From assembly GCA_009649675.1 (NCBI GenBank), contig WJPL01000001.1, positions 1,012,469 through 1,076,468 on the forward strand: 64,000 bases of DNA. Reading direction: 5' to 3'. Below the pieces are notes generated by a model. It was not told the DNA's origin. It did no database searches and worked only from the letters and a program-made list of their open reading frames with translations. Shown piece by piece: positions 52,215 through 61,824 of the stretch. Position 1 is the stretch's first letter. Each line of letters begins with the position of its first letter. Both the position numbers and the translations under genes were made by a program. This DNA comes from Alphaproteobacteria bacterium HT1-32. Its GTDB lineage: Bacteria; Pseudomonadota; Alphaproteobacteria; Rhodospirillales; HT1-32.

Positions 52215-52273
52215 AATCCGCGTCTCCTCTTTGCGCCGTCCCCACGACGACGCCTGTTTTGAGGAGACTCCCT

Positions 52274-52290
52274 ATCAAGTTCTGTGCCGG
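52274..52290 (-). promoter_or_regulatory. Sigma-54-like promoter of amtB first copy
   Basis: In gene direction CGGCACAGAACTTGA: GGCAC-N5-TTG, matching the -24/-12 form (TGGCACG-N4-TTGC) except the last base of -12. Lies 60-76 bases before the start codon. Confidence 0.55.
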
Positions 52291-52399
52291 GAACGAGAAA
52301 ACGGGAACAAACTGCCTAAATTGGCGACATTCAGGACGAAATCGGGCAACTCAGCCCCATCAAACTGATTAATAAATATGCAATTGCTGAAATTTTAAC

Positions 52400-52426
52400 A
52401 AAAAAAGAGGGGGCCGAAGCCCCCTC
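52400..52426 (-). terminator. Terminator of glnK-amtB operon
   Basis: In gene direction GAGGGGGC-TTCG-GCCCCCTC followed by seven T; about 25 bases past the stop of the second amtB. A UUCG-capped stem of eight pairs. Confidence 0.92.
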
Positions 52427-52451
52427 AAGTCACTCACTGCCAGAACAGTTA

Positions 52452-53810
52452 TCAGTTGAGAGTCTGCGACCCGCGACCGAATTCCGGATAGGCTTCCATA
52501 CCGAGCTCTGCCCGGTCGAGGCCCATATCTTCGTCTTCTTCCGATACCCGGATACCGATGGTGAATTTCAGCAGCATCCAGAGTGCGGAGCTGGTGACGA
52601 TCATGAAGACGCCGACGCCGACGATACCCATGATCTGCGCACCGAAGGTGGCGTCACCATTGGACAGCGGCACAGCCAGCGTGCCCCAGATACCCGCGAC
52701 CAGATGGACGGAGATTGCACCCACGACATCATCGATCTTCAGCTTGTCGAGCAGCGGCACAGCGATCACGACCAGCGCACCACCGATGGCACCAATCACG
52801 ATGGCAAGCCACGGTGCCGGAGCCAGCGGCTCGGCGGTGATGGCAACCAGACCACCCAGCGCGCCGTTCAGCGCCATGGAGAGGTCAACCTTACCATACA
52901 GAAGCTGCGTCATGATGATGGCGATCACAACACCGGCGGCCGCGGCCAGATTGGTGTTGATGTAGATGTTGGAGATCGCAATCACGTCGGCCGCAGAACC
53001 CAGTGCCAGCTGCGAACCGCCATTGAAGCCGAACCAGCCGAGCCACAGGATAAACGTACCGAGTGTCGCCAGCGGCATCGACGAACCGGGGATCGGCATC
53101 GCCCGGCCATTGACATACTTGCCCTTACGCGCACCGAGGATGAGGGCACCGGTCAGGGCCGCCCAGCCGCCAACGCTGTGCACGATGGTCGAACCGGCGA
53201 AATCGAGGAAGCCGCCTTCGGACAGCCAGCCGCCGCCCCATGACCAGGAACCCTGAATCGGATAGAGCACACCGGTCAGAACCACCACGAACAGCAGGAA
53301 CGGCCAGAGCTTGATCCGCTCGGCCAGCGTACCGGAGACGATTGATGCCGCCGTGGCAACGAACACCATCTGGAAGAACCAGTCGGAACCCGCTGCATAA
53401 CCGGCGCCGTCTTCGCCACCCAGCAGGGCCGCAAGTGCGCCATCGGCACCGGCCGAAAGAGCGGCTTCGGCTTCACCGGCACTCCACATACCCGGCGAAC
53501 CGAAAAAGCCGGAGACATCCGCATACATCAGCTGATAGCCAACGATGTAATACATGATACCGGCGATCGAATAGAGTGCGATATTCTTGACGCACATCGT
53601 CGCCACATTCTTCGTACGAACCAGCCCTGCTTCCAGCATGCAGAAGCCAGCGGCCATCCACATCACCAGAAATCCGGAGATCAGGAAGGACAGGCTGTTA
53701 AAGATAAACGGATCTTCGTTGATTTCCTGAGCCTGAGCCGGGGCTGCGAGCGCAAAGGCCGCAATCGCCGCGGGCAGGCCGACTTTCATAAGCTTGTCGA
53801 GCTTTGTCAT
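52452..53810 (-). CDS. amtB: Ammonium transporter, second copy
   Basis: 452 residues from the ATG at 53810 (MTKLDKLMKVGL); upstream in-frame sequence is not needed since this start gives a signal peptide (cleavage after APAQA) and has AAAGGGA. Eleven helices; twin His in STIVHSVGGWAALTGALI and AISVHLVAGIWGTL. The C-terminal tail is longer than in the first copy (RVSEEDEDMGLDRAELGMEA). Lies 13 bases after glnK in the same direction, forming the classic glnK-amtB operon. The two copies are distinct in sequence, not a recent duplication. Confidence 0.95.
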   Translation of the reverse strand: MTKLDKLMKVGLPAAIAAFALAAPAQAQEINEDPFIFNSLSFLISGFLVMWMAAGFCMLEAGLVRTKNVATMCVKNIALYSIAGIMYYIVGYQLMYADVSGFFGSPGMWSAGEAEAALSAGADGALAALLGGEDGAGYAAGSDWFFQMVFVATAASIVSGTLAERIKLWPFLLFVVVLTGVLYPIQGSWSWGGGWLSEGGFLDFAGSTIVHSVGGWAALTGALILGARKGKYVNGRAMPIPGSSMPLATLGTFILWLGWFGFNGGSQLALGSAADVIAISNIYINTNLAAAAGVVIAIIMTQLLYGKVDLSMALNGALGGLVAITAEPLAPAPWLAIVIGAIGGALVVIAVPLLDKLKIDDVVGAISVHLVAGIWGTLAVPLSNGDATFGAQIMGIVGVGVFMIVTSSALWMLLKFTIGIRVSEEDEDMGLDRAELGMEAYPEFGRGSQTLN

Positions 53811-53823
53811 TACATATGTCCCT

Positions 53824-54519
<696 letters not shown>

Positions 54520-55770
54520 ATGGCCATTGCACCCAAATCTCCCCGATCTGAGGATGTCACCGACCTGATCATCGCCGGTGGCGGACTGGTTGGCGCCACA
54601 CTGGCGCTGGCTGCGGCCCGGAACGGGCTGTCCGTGGCAATCATCGATCAGGGGCATCCCGGAGACTATCTCAACGCCAGCTATGACGGGCGCTCCTCAG
54701 CCATTGCCTACAGTTCGCGCCGCATGTTCGGCATGCTGGGGGTCTGGGAGGATATGCTGCCCGATGCCGGGGAAATCCGCGATATCCGGATCACAGACGG
54801 CGCGTCACCGCTTTACCTTCACTATGACCATCGCGAAGTGGGGGACGAGCCGCTGGGCTGGATTGTTGAAAACCAGGCGATCCGCCGGGCCCTCCTCGGA
54901 GCCACCCTGAACCACCCGAACATCCGCTGGCATCACGGCGATACGGTAACCTCATGGCAGGCAGAACCCGCAGATGTCCGGGTGACAACCGGCAAAGACT
55001 GTCAGATGTCTGCTGCTCTGCTGGTCGCTGCCGATGGCCGGAACTCCCGGCTGCGCACCCAGGCTGGCATCCGCACCAGTGAATGGACTTACAACCAGAC
55101 GGGAATCGTCTGCACCGCGATACACGAACACCCGCATGACAATGTAGCCCATGAACGCTTTCTGCCTGCCGGGCCGTTTGCCATTCTGCCTTTGCCGGAT
55201 CGCGAAGGCCGGCACCGGTCATCCATTGTCTGGACTGAACGATCAGATATCGCAGCCGCCATCATGCAACTGGACCAGGCCGGGTTTGAAGCGGAACTGC
55301 GCAGCCGGTTCGGCGACTTTCTGGGAGAGGTCACGACCGAAGGCGGGCGCTGGTCCTGGCCGCTGGGCGTCGTCCATGCGGAAAAGTATATCGCACCGCG
55401 CCTCGTCCTCGCCGGAGATGCTGCCCACGGCATCCACCCGATTGCCGGGCAGGGCTTCAATATGGGCCTGCGCGACGTGGCGGCACTGGCTGAAGAACTG
55501 GTCAATGCCCGCCGGGTCGGACTGGATATCGGCGGGGCAGACGTGCTGGCGCGCTATCAGCGCTGGCGGCATTTCGACAACACCGCAATGCTTGGCGTGA
55601 CCGATGTTCTGAATCGCCTGTTCTCGAACAATATTCCGCCCGTCAGGCTGGCCCGCGACCTCGGCCTCGGCGCCGTAAACCGGCTGCCCGGCCTCAGACG
55701 CCTGTTCATGCGCCACGCCATGGGCACCACAGGCGACCTGCCACGGCTGCTGGCGGGTGAACCGATTTAG
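54520..55770 (+). CDS. UbiH/UbiF-type FAD hydroxylase
   Basis: 416-residue flavoprotein monooxygenase of the ubiquinone-synthesis branch (UbiH, UbiF, UbiI, UbiL, Coq6). FAD Rossmann motif IIAGGGLVGATLALAAA (about 16-32), the DG motif (LLVAADGRNSRLR) and the GD motif GDAAHGIHPIAGQGFNMGLR. Adds a hydroxyl to the aromatic ring of ubiquinone precursors using NAD(P)H and oxygen; which ring position cannot be told from sequence alone. Start at 54520 (MAIAPKSPRSED). Convergent with the next gene, 15 bases apart. Confidence 0.92.
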   Translation: MAIAPKSPRSEDVTDLIIAGGGLVGATLALAAARNGLSVAIIDQGHPGDYLNASYDGRSSAIAYSSRRMFGMLGVWEDMLPDAGEIRDIRITDGASPLYLHYDHREVGDEPLGWIVENQAIRRALLGATLNHPNIRWHHGDTVTSWQAEPADVRVTTGKDCQMSAALLVAADGRNSRLRTQAGIRTSEWTYNQTGIVCTAIHEHPHDNVAHERFLPAGPFAILPLPDREGRHRSSIVWTERSDIAAAIMQLDQAGFEAELRSRFGDFLGEVTTEGGRWSWPLGVVHAEKYIAPRLVLAGDAAHGIHPIAGQGFNMGLRDVAALAEELVNARRVGLDIGGADVLARYQRWRHFDNTAMLGVTDVLNRLFSNNIPPVRLARDLGLGAVNRLPGLRRLFMRHAMGTTGDLPRLLAGEPI

Positions 55771-55785
55771 GGGACACTCTGCACC

Positions 55786-56415
55786 CTAGAGCTTCCGGAA
55801 GATCACCGACAGGTTGTTCGCGGGCATCTCCACCGGTTCTTCCGGCTCAAACCCGGCCGCTTCTGCCAGTGCCGTCACCGCTTCCAGATCGCGAATGCCC
55901 CAATCCGCATTCTGACTGCGGAGCGTTTCGTCAAAACTGGCATTGGAGGGGGCGGTATGCTCTCCCTCAACCTTATAGGGGCCATACAGCATCAGAAAGC
56001 CACCTGGCCTCACACAGGCGCCTGCCCCCTTGATCAGCCCTTCGCAGGCACTGTAGGGGGAAATATGGATCATGTTGGCGCAATATACGCCATCGACTGA
56101 TTCCATGTTCCAGCGCCGGGCACGGGCATCAATGACCCGGGGCGGCAGGGCGATGTTCCGAACCTTCTCGCGCCGCGCCCAGGCCGCGACTGAAGCCCGC
56201 ATTTCCTCATCCGCATCCGAGGGAATCCAGGTCACATCCGGCAGCCTCCCGGCAAACCAGACCGCATGCTGGCCGGTACCGCTGGCGATCTCCAGAATCG
56301 TCGCCGGGCCTGTGATCAGTGTCTTCAGAACAGCCAGAATCGGCTCACGGTTACGTTCGGTCGCCGGTGCATGGCGGCGTGGATCCTGACTGAATGTATC
56401 CGAATAACCTGTCAC
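55786..56415 (-). CDS. DUF938 SAM-dependent methyltransferase-like protein
   Basis: 209 residues of the DUF938 family. The SAM-binding loop is LEIASGTGQHAVWFAG (about 38-53), with the second motif DVTWIPSDADEE and NMIHISPYSACEGLIKGAG typical for the family. Substrate unknown. The start at 56415 (MTGYSDTFSQDPR) is 105 bases from the divergent TerB gene. Confidence 0.9.
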   Translation of the reverse strand: MTGYSDTFSQDPRRHAPATERNREPILAVLKTLITGPATILEIASGTGQHAVWFAGRLPDVTWIPSDADEEMRASVAAWARREKVRNIALPPRVIDARARRWNMESVDGVYCANMIHISPYSACEGLIKGAGACVRPGGFLMLYGPYKVEGEHTAPSNASFDETLRSQNADWGIRDLEAVTALAEAAGFEPEEPVEMPANNLSVIFRKL

Positions 56416-56520
56416 GTTTCTGTCCTCCTGTGCCTTCAGTCACTGACCAATACCCCCCGATGCACCGCCTGTCGACTGCTGTGGATTGAGCCGCCGCAAA
56501 AGCTGTGCTACGCCGTAAAC

Positions 56521-56991
56521 ATGCTCGACGCTATCAAAAATCTGCTTGGCCTCGATGACGCCAACAGTCGCCCGAAAGACCGGCGCAGCCGCGAACGCGA
56601 TATAGCACTCGCCACCTCTGCCCTGCTGGTCGAAGCCGCCATGATGGATGGTGAATTCACCACGGATGAACGCCGCGCCATTGCCGCCATCCTGCAGGAC
56701 CGGTTTGATTACAGCGCCGCCGACGCCGTCCACCTTATTGAGGAATCTGTCGCGCAGCGGGAAGCAACATCCGATATCTATCGCTTCACCCGCGCGGTCA
56801 AAGACAGGTTCGACGAGGCCGGACGTATCGAGATCGTCGAGCATCTCTGGCATGTCGCCTATGCCGACAATGTTTTACATGATTATGAAGCGCATCTGGT
56901 CCGCCGGGTGGCCGGGCTGCTCTATGTTCCGGACACGGAAAGCGGTGCCGCCCGGAAACGGGTGCTTGCGCGACTGGGAATCGCGGAATAA
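56521..56991 (+). CDS. TerB-like (DUF533-like) protein
   Basis: 156 residues from ATG 56521 (MLDAIKNLLGLDD); longer upstream readings run into the divergent promoter. All-helical with the TerB acidic metal-binding pattern LLVEAAMMDGEFTTDERRAI and HVAYADNVLHDYEAHLVRRV. TerB-domain proteins bind metal ions and associate with membranes or stress responses; in this class such genes are common near fdxA. Acid pairs (DGE, DNVLHDYE) are intact. Confidence 0.9.
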   Translation: MLDAIKNLLGLDDANSRPKDRRSRERDIALATSALLVEAAMMDGEFTTDERRAIAAILQDRFDYSAADAVHLIEESVAQREATSDIYRFTRAVKDRFDEAGRIEIVEHLWHVAYADNVLHDYEAHLVRRVAGLLYVPDTESGAARKRVLARLGIAE

Positions 56992-57045
56992 ACCATCAGT
57001 CGGATTTTAATACTCCCGATCAGAGGCAATGGGCCGGAGAGAAAG

Positions 57046-57381
57046 ATGACCTACGTCGTTACCGAGAACTGCATCAAGTGCAAATACATGGATTGTGTCG
57101 AAGTCTGTCCGGTGGACTGCTTCTACGAGGGTGAGAACATGCTGGTGATCCACCCGGATGAATGTATCGACTGTGGTGTCTGTGAACCGGAATGCCCGGC
57201 TGAAGCCATTCTGCCCGATACCGAAGGCGGTACCGAGGACTGGATCGAGCTGAACCGCGATTATTCGGAGAAATGGCCGAACATTACCCGTCAGGGCACA
57301 CCGCCGGCAGACGCAGCGGAGTGGGACGGCAAACCGAACAAACGCGAAATGCTGAGCGACAATCCGGGCAGCGGAGACTGA
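57046..57381 (+). CDS. fdxA: 7Fe ferredoxin
   Basis: 111 residues. Cysteine pattern [17 protein letters not shown] plus [16 protein letters not shown] gives one 3Fe-4S and one 4Fe-4S cluster; the C-terminal extension ([18 protein letters not shown]) is that of FdxA-type bacterial ferredoxins. Soluble electron carrier. Followed by a strong terminator, so separate from carD, although the fdxA-carD order is conserved in this class. Confidence 0.96.
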   Translation: MTYVVTENCIKCKYMDCVEVCPVDCFYEGENMLVIHPDECIDCGVCEPECPAEAILPDTEGGTEDWIELNRDYSEKWPNITRQGTPPADAAEWDGKPNKREMLSDNPGSGD

Positions 57382-57513
57382 TCTGGGCGGCAATTTCGCG
57401 CCTGCAACATCGATCTGTCTTTTTCTTCATTTTTGTGTTATAACCGGGAAACTGACCGTCAAAAGCGGTCGGTTTTTCTGTGTCCGGATATTGGAAAACC
57501 AGTTTCCGGCGTG

Positions 57514-57540
57514 AGCTGACTGGACGTCAGTCAGCTTTTT
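57514..57540 (+). terminator. Rho-independent terminator after fdxA
   Basis: AGCTGACTG-GACGT-CAGTCAGCT (9-bp stem) followed by TTTT. A weaker hairpin GACCG/CGGTC with GGTTTTT lies at 57454-57475, so there may be two in tandem. Confidence 0.88.
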
Positions 57541-57641
57541 GTCTTCCCATTGCGGCGACCAGATACACGGGCCCGGGGCCTGTGACTGTCCGGTGAGCCA
57601 GCAGTCGGACAACGGGTATAACATTGAGGTAAATTGAGCGA

Positions 57642-58136
57642 ATGTCTCAGGAATTGGCGTTTGATATCGGTGATTTCGTTGTCTATCCGACCCATGGTGT
57701 CGGCAAGGTCGTTGGCGTCGAAGAACAGACCATCGGTGAACACGAACTCAAACTGTTTATTATCACCTTCGAAAAGGACCGGATGACCCTGCGGGTTCCG
57801 GTTGAAAAGGCCGCAAACTCGGGTTTGCGCCGGCTTTCGAACCGGAAGATCATCGACTCCGCCCTGACGACCCTGAAGGGCAAGGCCCGGGTCAAGCGGA
57901 CCATGTGGTCGCGCCGGGCACAGGAGTATGAAGCCAAGATCAATTCGGGCGATCCCGTTTCGATTGCCGAGGTTGTCCGCGACCTGCATCGTGGCGAAGG
58001 CCAGTCCGAACAGTCCTATTCCGAACGGCAGATGTATGAGTCTGCTATTGACCGGCTGGCCTGCGAACTCGCCGCTGTCGAGAAAATCGACAAGGACAAG
58101 GCAACGGCCAAACTTGAAAGCATGCTTGCCGCCTGA
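57642..58136 (+). CDS. carD: CarD-type RNA polymerase-binding regulator
   Basis: 164 residues. N-terminal Tudor-like RNA polymerase-interaction domain (IGDFVVYPTHGVGKVVGVEE, KLFIITFEKDRMTLRVPVEK) and C-terminal helical DNA-binding domain (VKRTMWSRRAQEYEAKINSG; SERQMYESAIDRLACELAAV) with the conserved Trp that wedges open promoters. Stabilises open complexes at ribosomal and other promoters. Full length. Confidence 0.96.
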   Translation: MSQELAFDIGDFVVYPTHGVGKVVGVEEQTIGEHELKLFIITFEKDRMTLRVPVEKAANSGLRRLSNRKIIDSALTTLKGKARVKRTMWSRRAQEYEAKINSGDPVSIAEVVRDLHRGEGQSEQSYSERQMYESAIDRLACELAAVEKIDKDKATAKLESMLAA

Positions 58137-58210
58137 TCGGCTGTCAGGACCATAACATCCCGGTCTCTTCGATCTGGTGTTACGGTCCTGCTTTCATCTA
58201 GACTGCAAAC

Positions 58211-59077
58211 ATGACGGATGATCTTTCAGACGCCCTGTGGGGCGCGCAGCTTGACCACCTCACCTTCATCTGCCCGGATCCGGCGCAGATGGCGGATTTT
58301 TATGGCTCGGTTCTGGGGTTGGCGGCACAGCAGACGGAAGGCCAGTCTTTCCTTCTGAGCGGTCCCGGGCGTCGCATCGTCATCCGTCCCGGCGAACAGT
58401 TCGACCAGACCGGATCGGCCTTCCGGTTTGAAACTGCGGCGGCGCTGGAACGCTACCGCGCTGCCCTCACCGCAGGCGGGCTGAACCTGAAACCGCATGG
58501 CTCGCCCTTTCTGGCCGACGGATTTGCCGTCGCCGATCCGGATGGACGGGACATTCAGTTCGGCATCACAGATCCGGACATCATGCTGCCTGTTCCCGCG
58601 GACACCACACCGCCCGGCAGGCTGCAGCATGTCGTCGTTGCGACAACGGATCTCGGACAGATGATCCGCTTCTACGAACAAACCCTGGGTTTTCGCCCGT
58701 CAGACTATGTCGTTGATGAAACCGCTGATGAACGGCCTGTCACCGCAGCTTTTTACCGGTCCGATCCGGAACATCACAGCTTTGCTGTTTTCCGTGCCGA
58801 CAGTACCCGTCCCGACCATCATGCCTATGAGGTTGAGTGTTGGAACGATATTCGCGACTGGGCCGACCGGCTGGCGGAACGCGATATTCAGATCTGGTGG
58901 GGGCCGGGGCGGCATGGCGTCGGCAACAACCTGTTTTTCATGATTGAAGACCCCTGGGGCTACAAGATTGAGTTGTCCGCCGAACTGGAAACCGTACCGG
59001 CGGAAACTGAAGTCCGCACATGGGCGCATGGGCCGCGGGCGCTTAATCTCTGGGGCAACGCCTGGATGCGCAGCTAG
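58211..59077 (+). CDS. Two-domain VOC protein (extradiol dioxygenase type)
   Basis: 288 residues, two VOC modules: 14-120 (LDHLTFICPDPAQMADFYGS) and 135-270 (RLQHVVVATTDLGQMIRFYE; FAVFRADSTRPDHHAYEVEC; LFFMIEDPWGYKIELSAELE). The metal ligands expected for type I extradiol ring-cleaving enzymes (His, His, Glu) are present in the second module: LQHV, HHAYEV and YKIELS. Substrate is an unknown catechol-like compound. Next to 3-hydroxybutyrate dehydrogenase, without overlap. Confidence 0.88.
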   Translation: MTDDLSDALWGAQLDHLTFICPDPAQMADFYGSVLGLAAQQTEGQSFLLSGPGRRIVIRPGEQFDQTGSAFRFETAAALERYRAALTAGGLNLKPHGSPFLADGFAVADPDGRDIQFGITDPDIMLPVPADTTPPGRLQHVVVATTDLGQMIRFYEQTLGFRPSDYVVDETADERPVTAAFYRSDPEHHSFAVFRADSTRPDHHAYEVECWNDIRDWADRLAERDIQIWWGPGRHGVGNNLFFMIEDPWGYKIELSAELETVPAETEVRTWAHGPRALNLWGNAWMRS

Positions 59078-59178
59078 GCGGCCTCCCTGTTCATCATCCG
59101 GGCTTGCCAAATCGACAACACAGGCCAACTGTTGTTGCAATGCAACAATTTCCAGACCTCACATAAGAAGGAACTGCC

Positions 59179-59961
59179 ATGCTCTCGGGAATGAACGCTA
59201 TTGTCACCGGCTCCACCAGCGGCATCGGCCTTGCCATGGCCACATCACTCGCCAAAGCCGGCGCAAACGTGATGCTGAACGGCCTTGGTGATGCCGCCGA
59301 GATCGAAAAAACACGCGCCGACCTCGCTGATGAAACGGGCGTCGATGTCTGCTTCAACGGTGCCAACATGCTGGAACCGGCAGAAATCCGCGCCATGGTG
59401 GCAGAGGCCGAAGCCCGCTGGAGTTCGGTCGATATCATGGTCAACAATGCCGGTATTCAGCATGTCTCCCCGATTGAGGAATTTCCCGATGACAAATGGA
59501 ACGCCATCATCGGTATCAACCTGACATCCGCCTTTCACACCACGAAAGCCGTCATTCCCGGCATGAAGCGCCGTGGTTTTGGCCGGATCATCAATCTGGC
59601 ATCTGCCCATGCGCTTGTAGCCTCGCCCTACAAGGCGGCCTATGTCGCGGCCAAGCATGGTATTGCCGGGCTGACAAAAACCGTTGCTCTGGAAGTCGCC
59701 AGGGACGGCATTACGGTCAATGCGATCTGTCCGGGTTATGTGCTGACACCCCTCGTCGAAGCACAAATCCCTGATACGGCGAAAAGCCGCGGGATTTCCG
59801 AAGATGAAGTCATCAACAATGTGATGCTGGCCGGGCAGCCAACCAAGGAATTCGTCGGCACAGAAGAAATCGGCGAACTGGCTGTTTTTCTGTCCCGTCG
59901 CGACAACAAATCCATGACCGGCGGAATCCTGTCGATTGACGGAGGCTGGACTGCCCAGTGA
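59179..59961 (+). CDS. bdhA: 3-hydroxybutyrate dehydrogenase (SDR)
   Basis: 260-residue short-chain dehydrogenase. NAD-binding GSTSGIGLAMATSLAKAG, NNAGIQHVSPIEEFP, catalytic Ser in INLASAHALV and Tyr-x-x-x-Lys in YVAAKHG. C-terminal AGQPTKEFVGTEEIGELAVF and SIDGGWTAQ are hallmarks of BdhA-type enzymes. Interconverts 3-hydroxybutyrate and acetoacetate in polyhydroxybutyrate breakdown. Its stop overlaps the patatin start (GTGA), which fits a joint role in PHB or lipid use. Confidence 0.95.
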   Translation: MLSGMNAIVTGSTSGIGLAMATSLAKAGANVMLNGLGDAAEIEKTRADLADETGVDVCFNGANMLEPAEIRAMVAEAEARWSSVDIMVNNAGIQHVSPIEEFPDDKWNAIIGINLTSAFHTTKAVIPGMKRRGFGRIINLASAHALVASPYKAAYVAAKHGIAGLTKTVALEVARDGITVNAICPGYVLTPLVEAQIPDTAKSRGISEDEVINNVMLAGQPTKEFVGTEEIGELAVFLSRRDNKSMTGGILSIDGGWTAQ

Positions 59962-61010
59962 CACTTCCGGGCAAGCGCAGGACGACAACCGGAAGCCGTG
60001 ACCAGCGTCCGGTCAATCTGGCCCTGCAGGGTGGCGGCTCACACGGGGCCTTTACCTGGGGCGTACTGGACCGGTTGCTGGAAGACGGCCGAATTGAGTT
60101 CGAGGCTGTCAGCGGCACCAGTGCCGGCGCCATGAATGCCGTGGTGCTGGCTGAAGGACTGGTCAAGGGTGGTGCGGACGGAGCCCGTGCCGAACTGCTC
60201 GATTTTTGGGAGGCGGTCAGCCGTGCGGCAACGGGCAGTCCCCTGCAACGTACGCCCCTGAACATGTTCTTTGGCAACTGGAGCCTCGACGACTCACCGG
60301 GCTATCTGTTCATGGATATGCTCAGCCGGGTCGCCTCGCCCTATGACCTGAACCCGCTGAACATCAATCCGCTGGCCGACATCATCTCGGAACGCATCGA
60401 TTTTGAGCGGGTCCGGGCCTGCAAGACGACGAAGCTGTTCATCTCGGCAACCAATGTTCATACCGGCCGCGTGCGTGTATTTGAAAATCACGAGATCACG
60501 GCCGATACAATCATGGCGTCTGCCTGTCTGCCGTTCCTGTTTCAGGCGGTAGAGATCGACGGTGTGCCCTACTGGGATGGCGGCTATATGGGCAACCCGG
60601 CGCTGTTTCCCTTTTTCAATGCCTGTCAGACAGACGATCTTCTGCTGGTGCAGATCAACCCGATCGAGCGCAAACATACCCCGAAGACGGCACGGGAAAT
60701 CATGAACCGGATGAACGAGATTACCTTCAACGCTTCCCTGATGAAGGAATTCCGGGCCATCGATTTCGTCTCCCGGCTGATTGATGACGGGCGGCTGTCC
60801 CATGATGATTACAAACAGGTGCGTCTGCACCGCATCGCCGGTGACCGGGAAATGATCGATCTGTCAGCTTCGTCAAAGATGAACGCGGAATGGGAGTTTC
60901 TGACCTGGCTGCGTGATCTCGGCCGGGACACTGCCGGTCAGTGGCTGGAAGATAATTTCAGCGATCTGGGGCATAAAAGCTCCGTCAATCTGAAAGAGCT
61001 GTTCGCCTAG
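59958..61010 (+). CDS. Patatin-like phospholipase
   Basis: 350 residues, GTG start overlapping the bdhA stop by four bases. Patatin core: oxyanion GGGSHG (25-30), nucleophile Ser55 in GTSAG, catalytic Asp207 in DGGYMGN. The second half (EIMNRMNEITFNASLMKEFR, DYKQVRLHRIAGDREMIDLS) matches the family often found next to bdhA and proposed to act on PHB-granule or membrane lipids. No signal peptide, so cytoplasmic or granule-bound. Confidence 0.94.
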   Translation: MTLPGKRRTTTGSRDQRPVNLALQGGGSHGAFTWGVLDRLLEDGRIEFEAVSGTSAGAMNAVVLAEGLVKGGADGARAELLDFWEAVSRAATGSPLQRTPLNMFFGNWSLDDSPGYLFMDMLSRVASPYDLNPLNINPLADIISERIDFERVRACKTTKLFISATNVHTGRVRVFENHEITADTIMASACLPFLFQAVEIDGVPYWDGGYMGNPALFPFFNACQTDDLLLVQINPIERKHTPKTAREIMNRMNEITFNASLMKEFRAIDFVSRLIDDGRLSHDDYKQVRLHRIAGDREMIDLSASSKMNAEWEFLTWLRDLGRDTAGQWLEDNFSDLGHKSSVNLKELFA

Positions 61011-61071
61011 AGCAGGTTGTCATTGCGACCACCGTCCGGGAGGACAACTGGCCTGCATACGCCTGTCGCGT

Positions 61072-61434
61072 TCAGGCTGCGGGTTTTTCTTCGCTGTCTG
61101 TCACACCCCGGGTCGCCTCTGCGGCACGGCGGACAACCTGCATGGCCTGTGTGTTGCGTTTCAGGTCTTCGACCTGACGTTGCAGGCTGGCAATCTGGTG
61201 CTGACGGTCACGCGCCTGTGCACGCCAGCGGTGGCCCGTCAGCCAGATGAGAACCCCGCCGGTCAGAAAGCCGACAACAAAGGCCAGCAGAATCGGGGCA
61301 AAGATCGGCACCCCCACCATTTCGAAGGGTAATGGCCAGAGCAGCAGATCAATCTGCGTCCGGTTTGACAGCGCAAACAACAAAACCAGCAGCCCGATCG
61401 GCGCGGCAAACAACCAGTAGATATAGCGCTTCAT
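61072..61434 (-). CDS. lapA: LapA-domain protein (YciS-like)
   Basis: 120 residues. Two membrane helices (about 5-25 YIYWLFAAPIGLLVLLFAL and 45-67 FAPILLAFVVGFLTGGVLI) and a cytoplasmic coiled coil (RQHQIASLQRQVEDLKRN). Corresponds to LapA/YciS, which with LapB controls LPS synthesis in gammaproteobacteria; the alpha version is assigned by size, topology and its place after ihfB. Ends in a charged tail (DSEEKPAA). Confidence 0.85.
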   Translation of the reverse strand: MKRYIYWLFAAPIGLLVLLFALSNRTQIDLLLWPLPFEMVGVPIFAPILLAFVVGFLTGGVLIWLTGHRWRAQARDRQHQIASLQRQVEDLKRNTQAMQVVRRAAEATRGVTDSEEKPAA

Positions 61435-61470
61435 TACGATCCTTCAGATCAGGCGGGGGATATCCGCCAT

Positions 61471-61755
61471 CTAGCCGTTATTGTTCAGCCGTTCGCGCAA
61501 CTGCTTGCCGGTCTTGAAAAACGGTACGGACTTCGCGTCCACCTTGACCGCATCACCGGTACGCGGATTGCGACCGACACGGGCATCACGGCTTTTTACC
61601 GAGAACGCACCGAATCCACGAAGCTCAACCCTGTCTCCCCGGGTCAGCGCCTCGCTGATTTCATCAAAGATTGTCGTAACGATACGCTCGACATCCCGAT
61701 GATAAAGGTGCGGATTAAGTTCCGCCAGTCGGGTGACCAGCTCTGATTTCGTCAT
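61471..61755 (-). CDS. ihfB: Integration host factor beta subunit
   Basis: 94 residues, standard length. HU/IHF fold: [20 protein letters not shown], the DNA-bending arm with [20 protein letters not shown] and the Pro tip in NPRTGDAV, closing [16 protein letters not shown]. Bends DNA at replication, recombination and sigma-54 promoters such as those near the amtB genes. IHF would also be expected at the island's attachment site. Between lapA and sppA as in related genomes. Confidence 0.96.
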   Translation of the reverse strand: MTKSELVTRLAELNPHLYHRDVERIVTTIFDEISEALTRGDRVELRGFGAFSVKSRDARVGRNPRTGDAVKVDAKSVPFFKTGKQLRERLNNNG

Positions 61756-61824
61756 ATTCCCTTACTCCCCCTGCGCAACAAAACATCGCACCCGCTGACC
61801 GGCCTAATTGCAAGGCCGTCAAAA

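Noticed and set aside
56266-56520. Longer start for the TerB-like protein
   Set aside because: The extension would run through the divergent DUF938 promoter and has no ribosome site; the family begins at the ATG at 56521.
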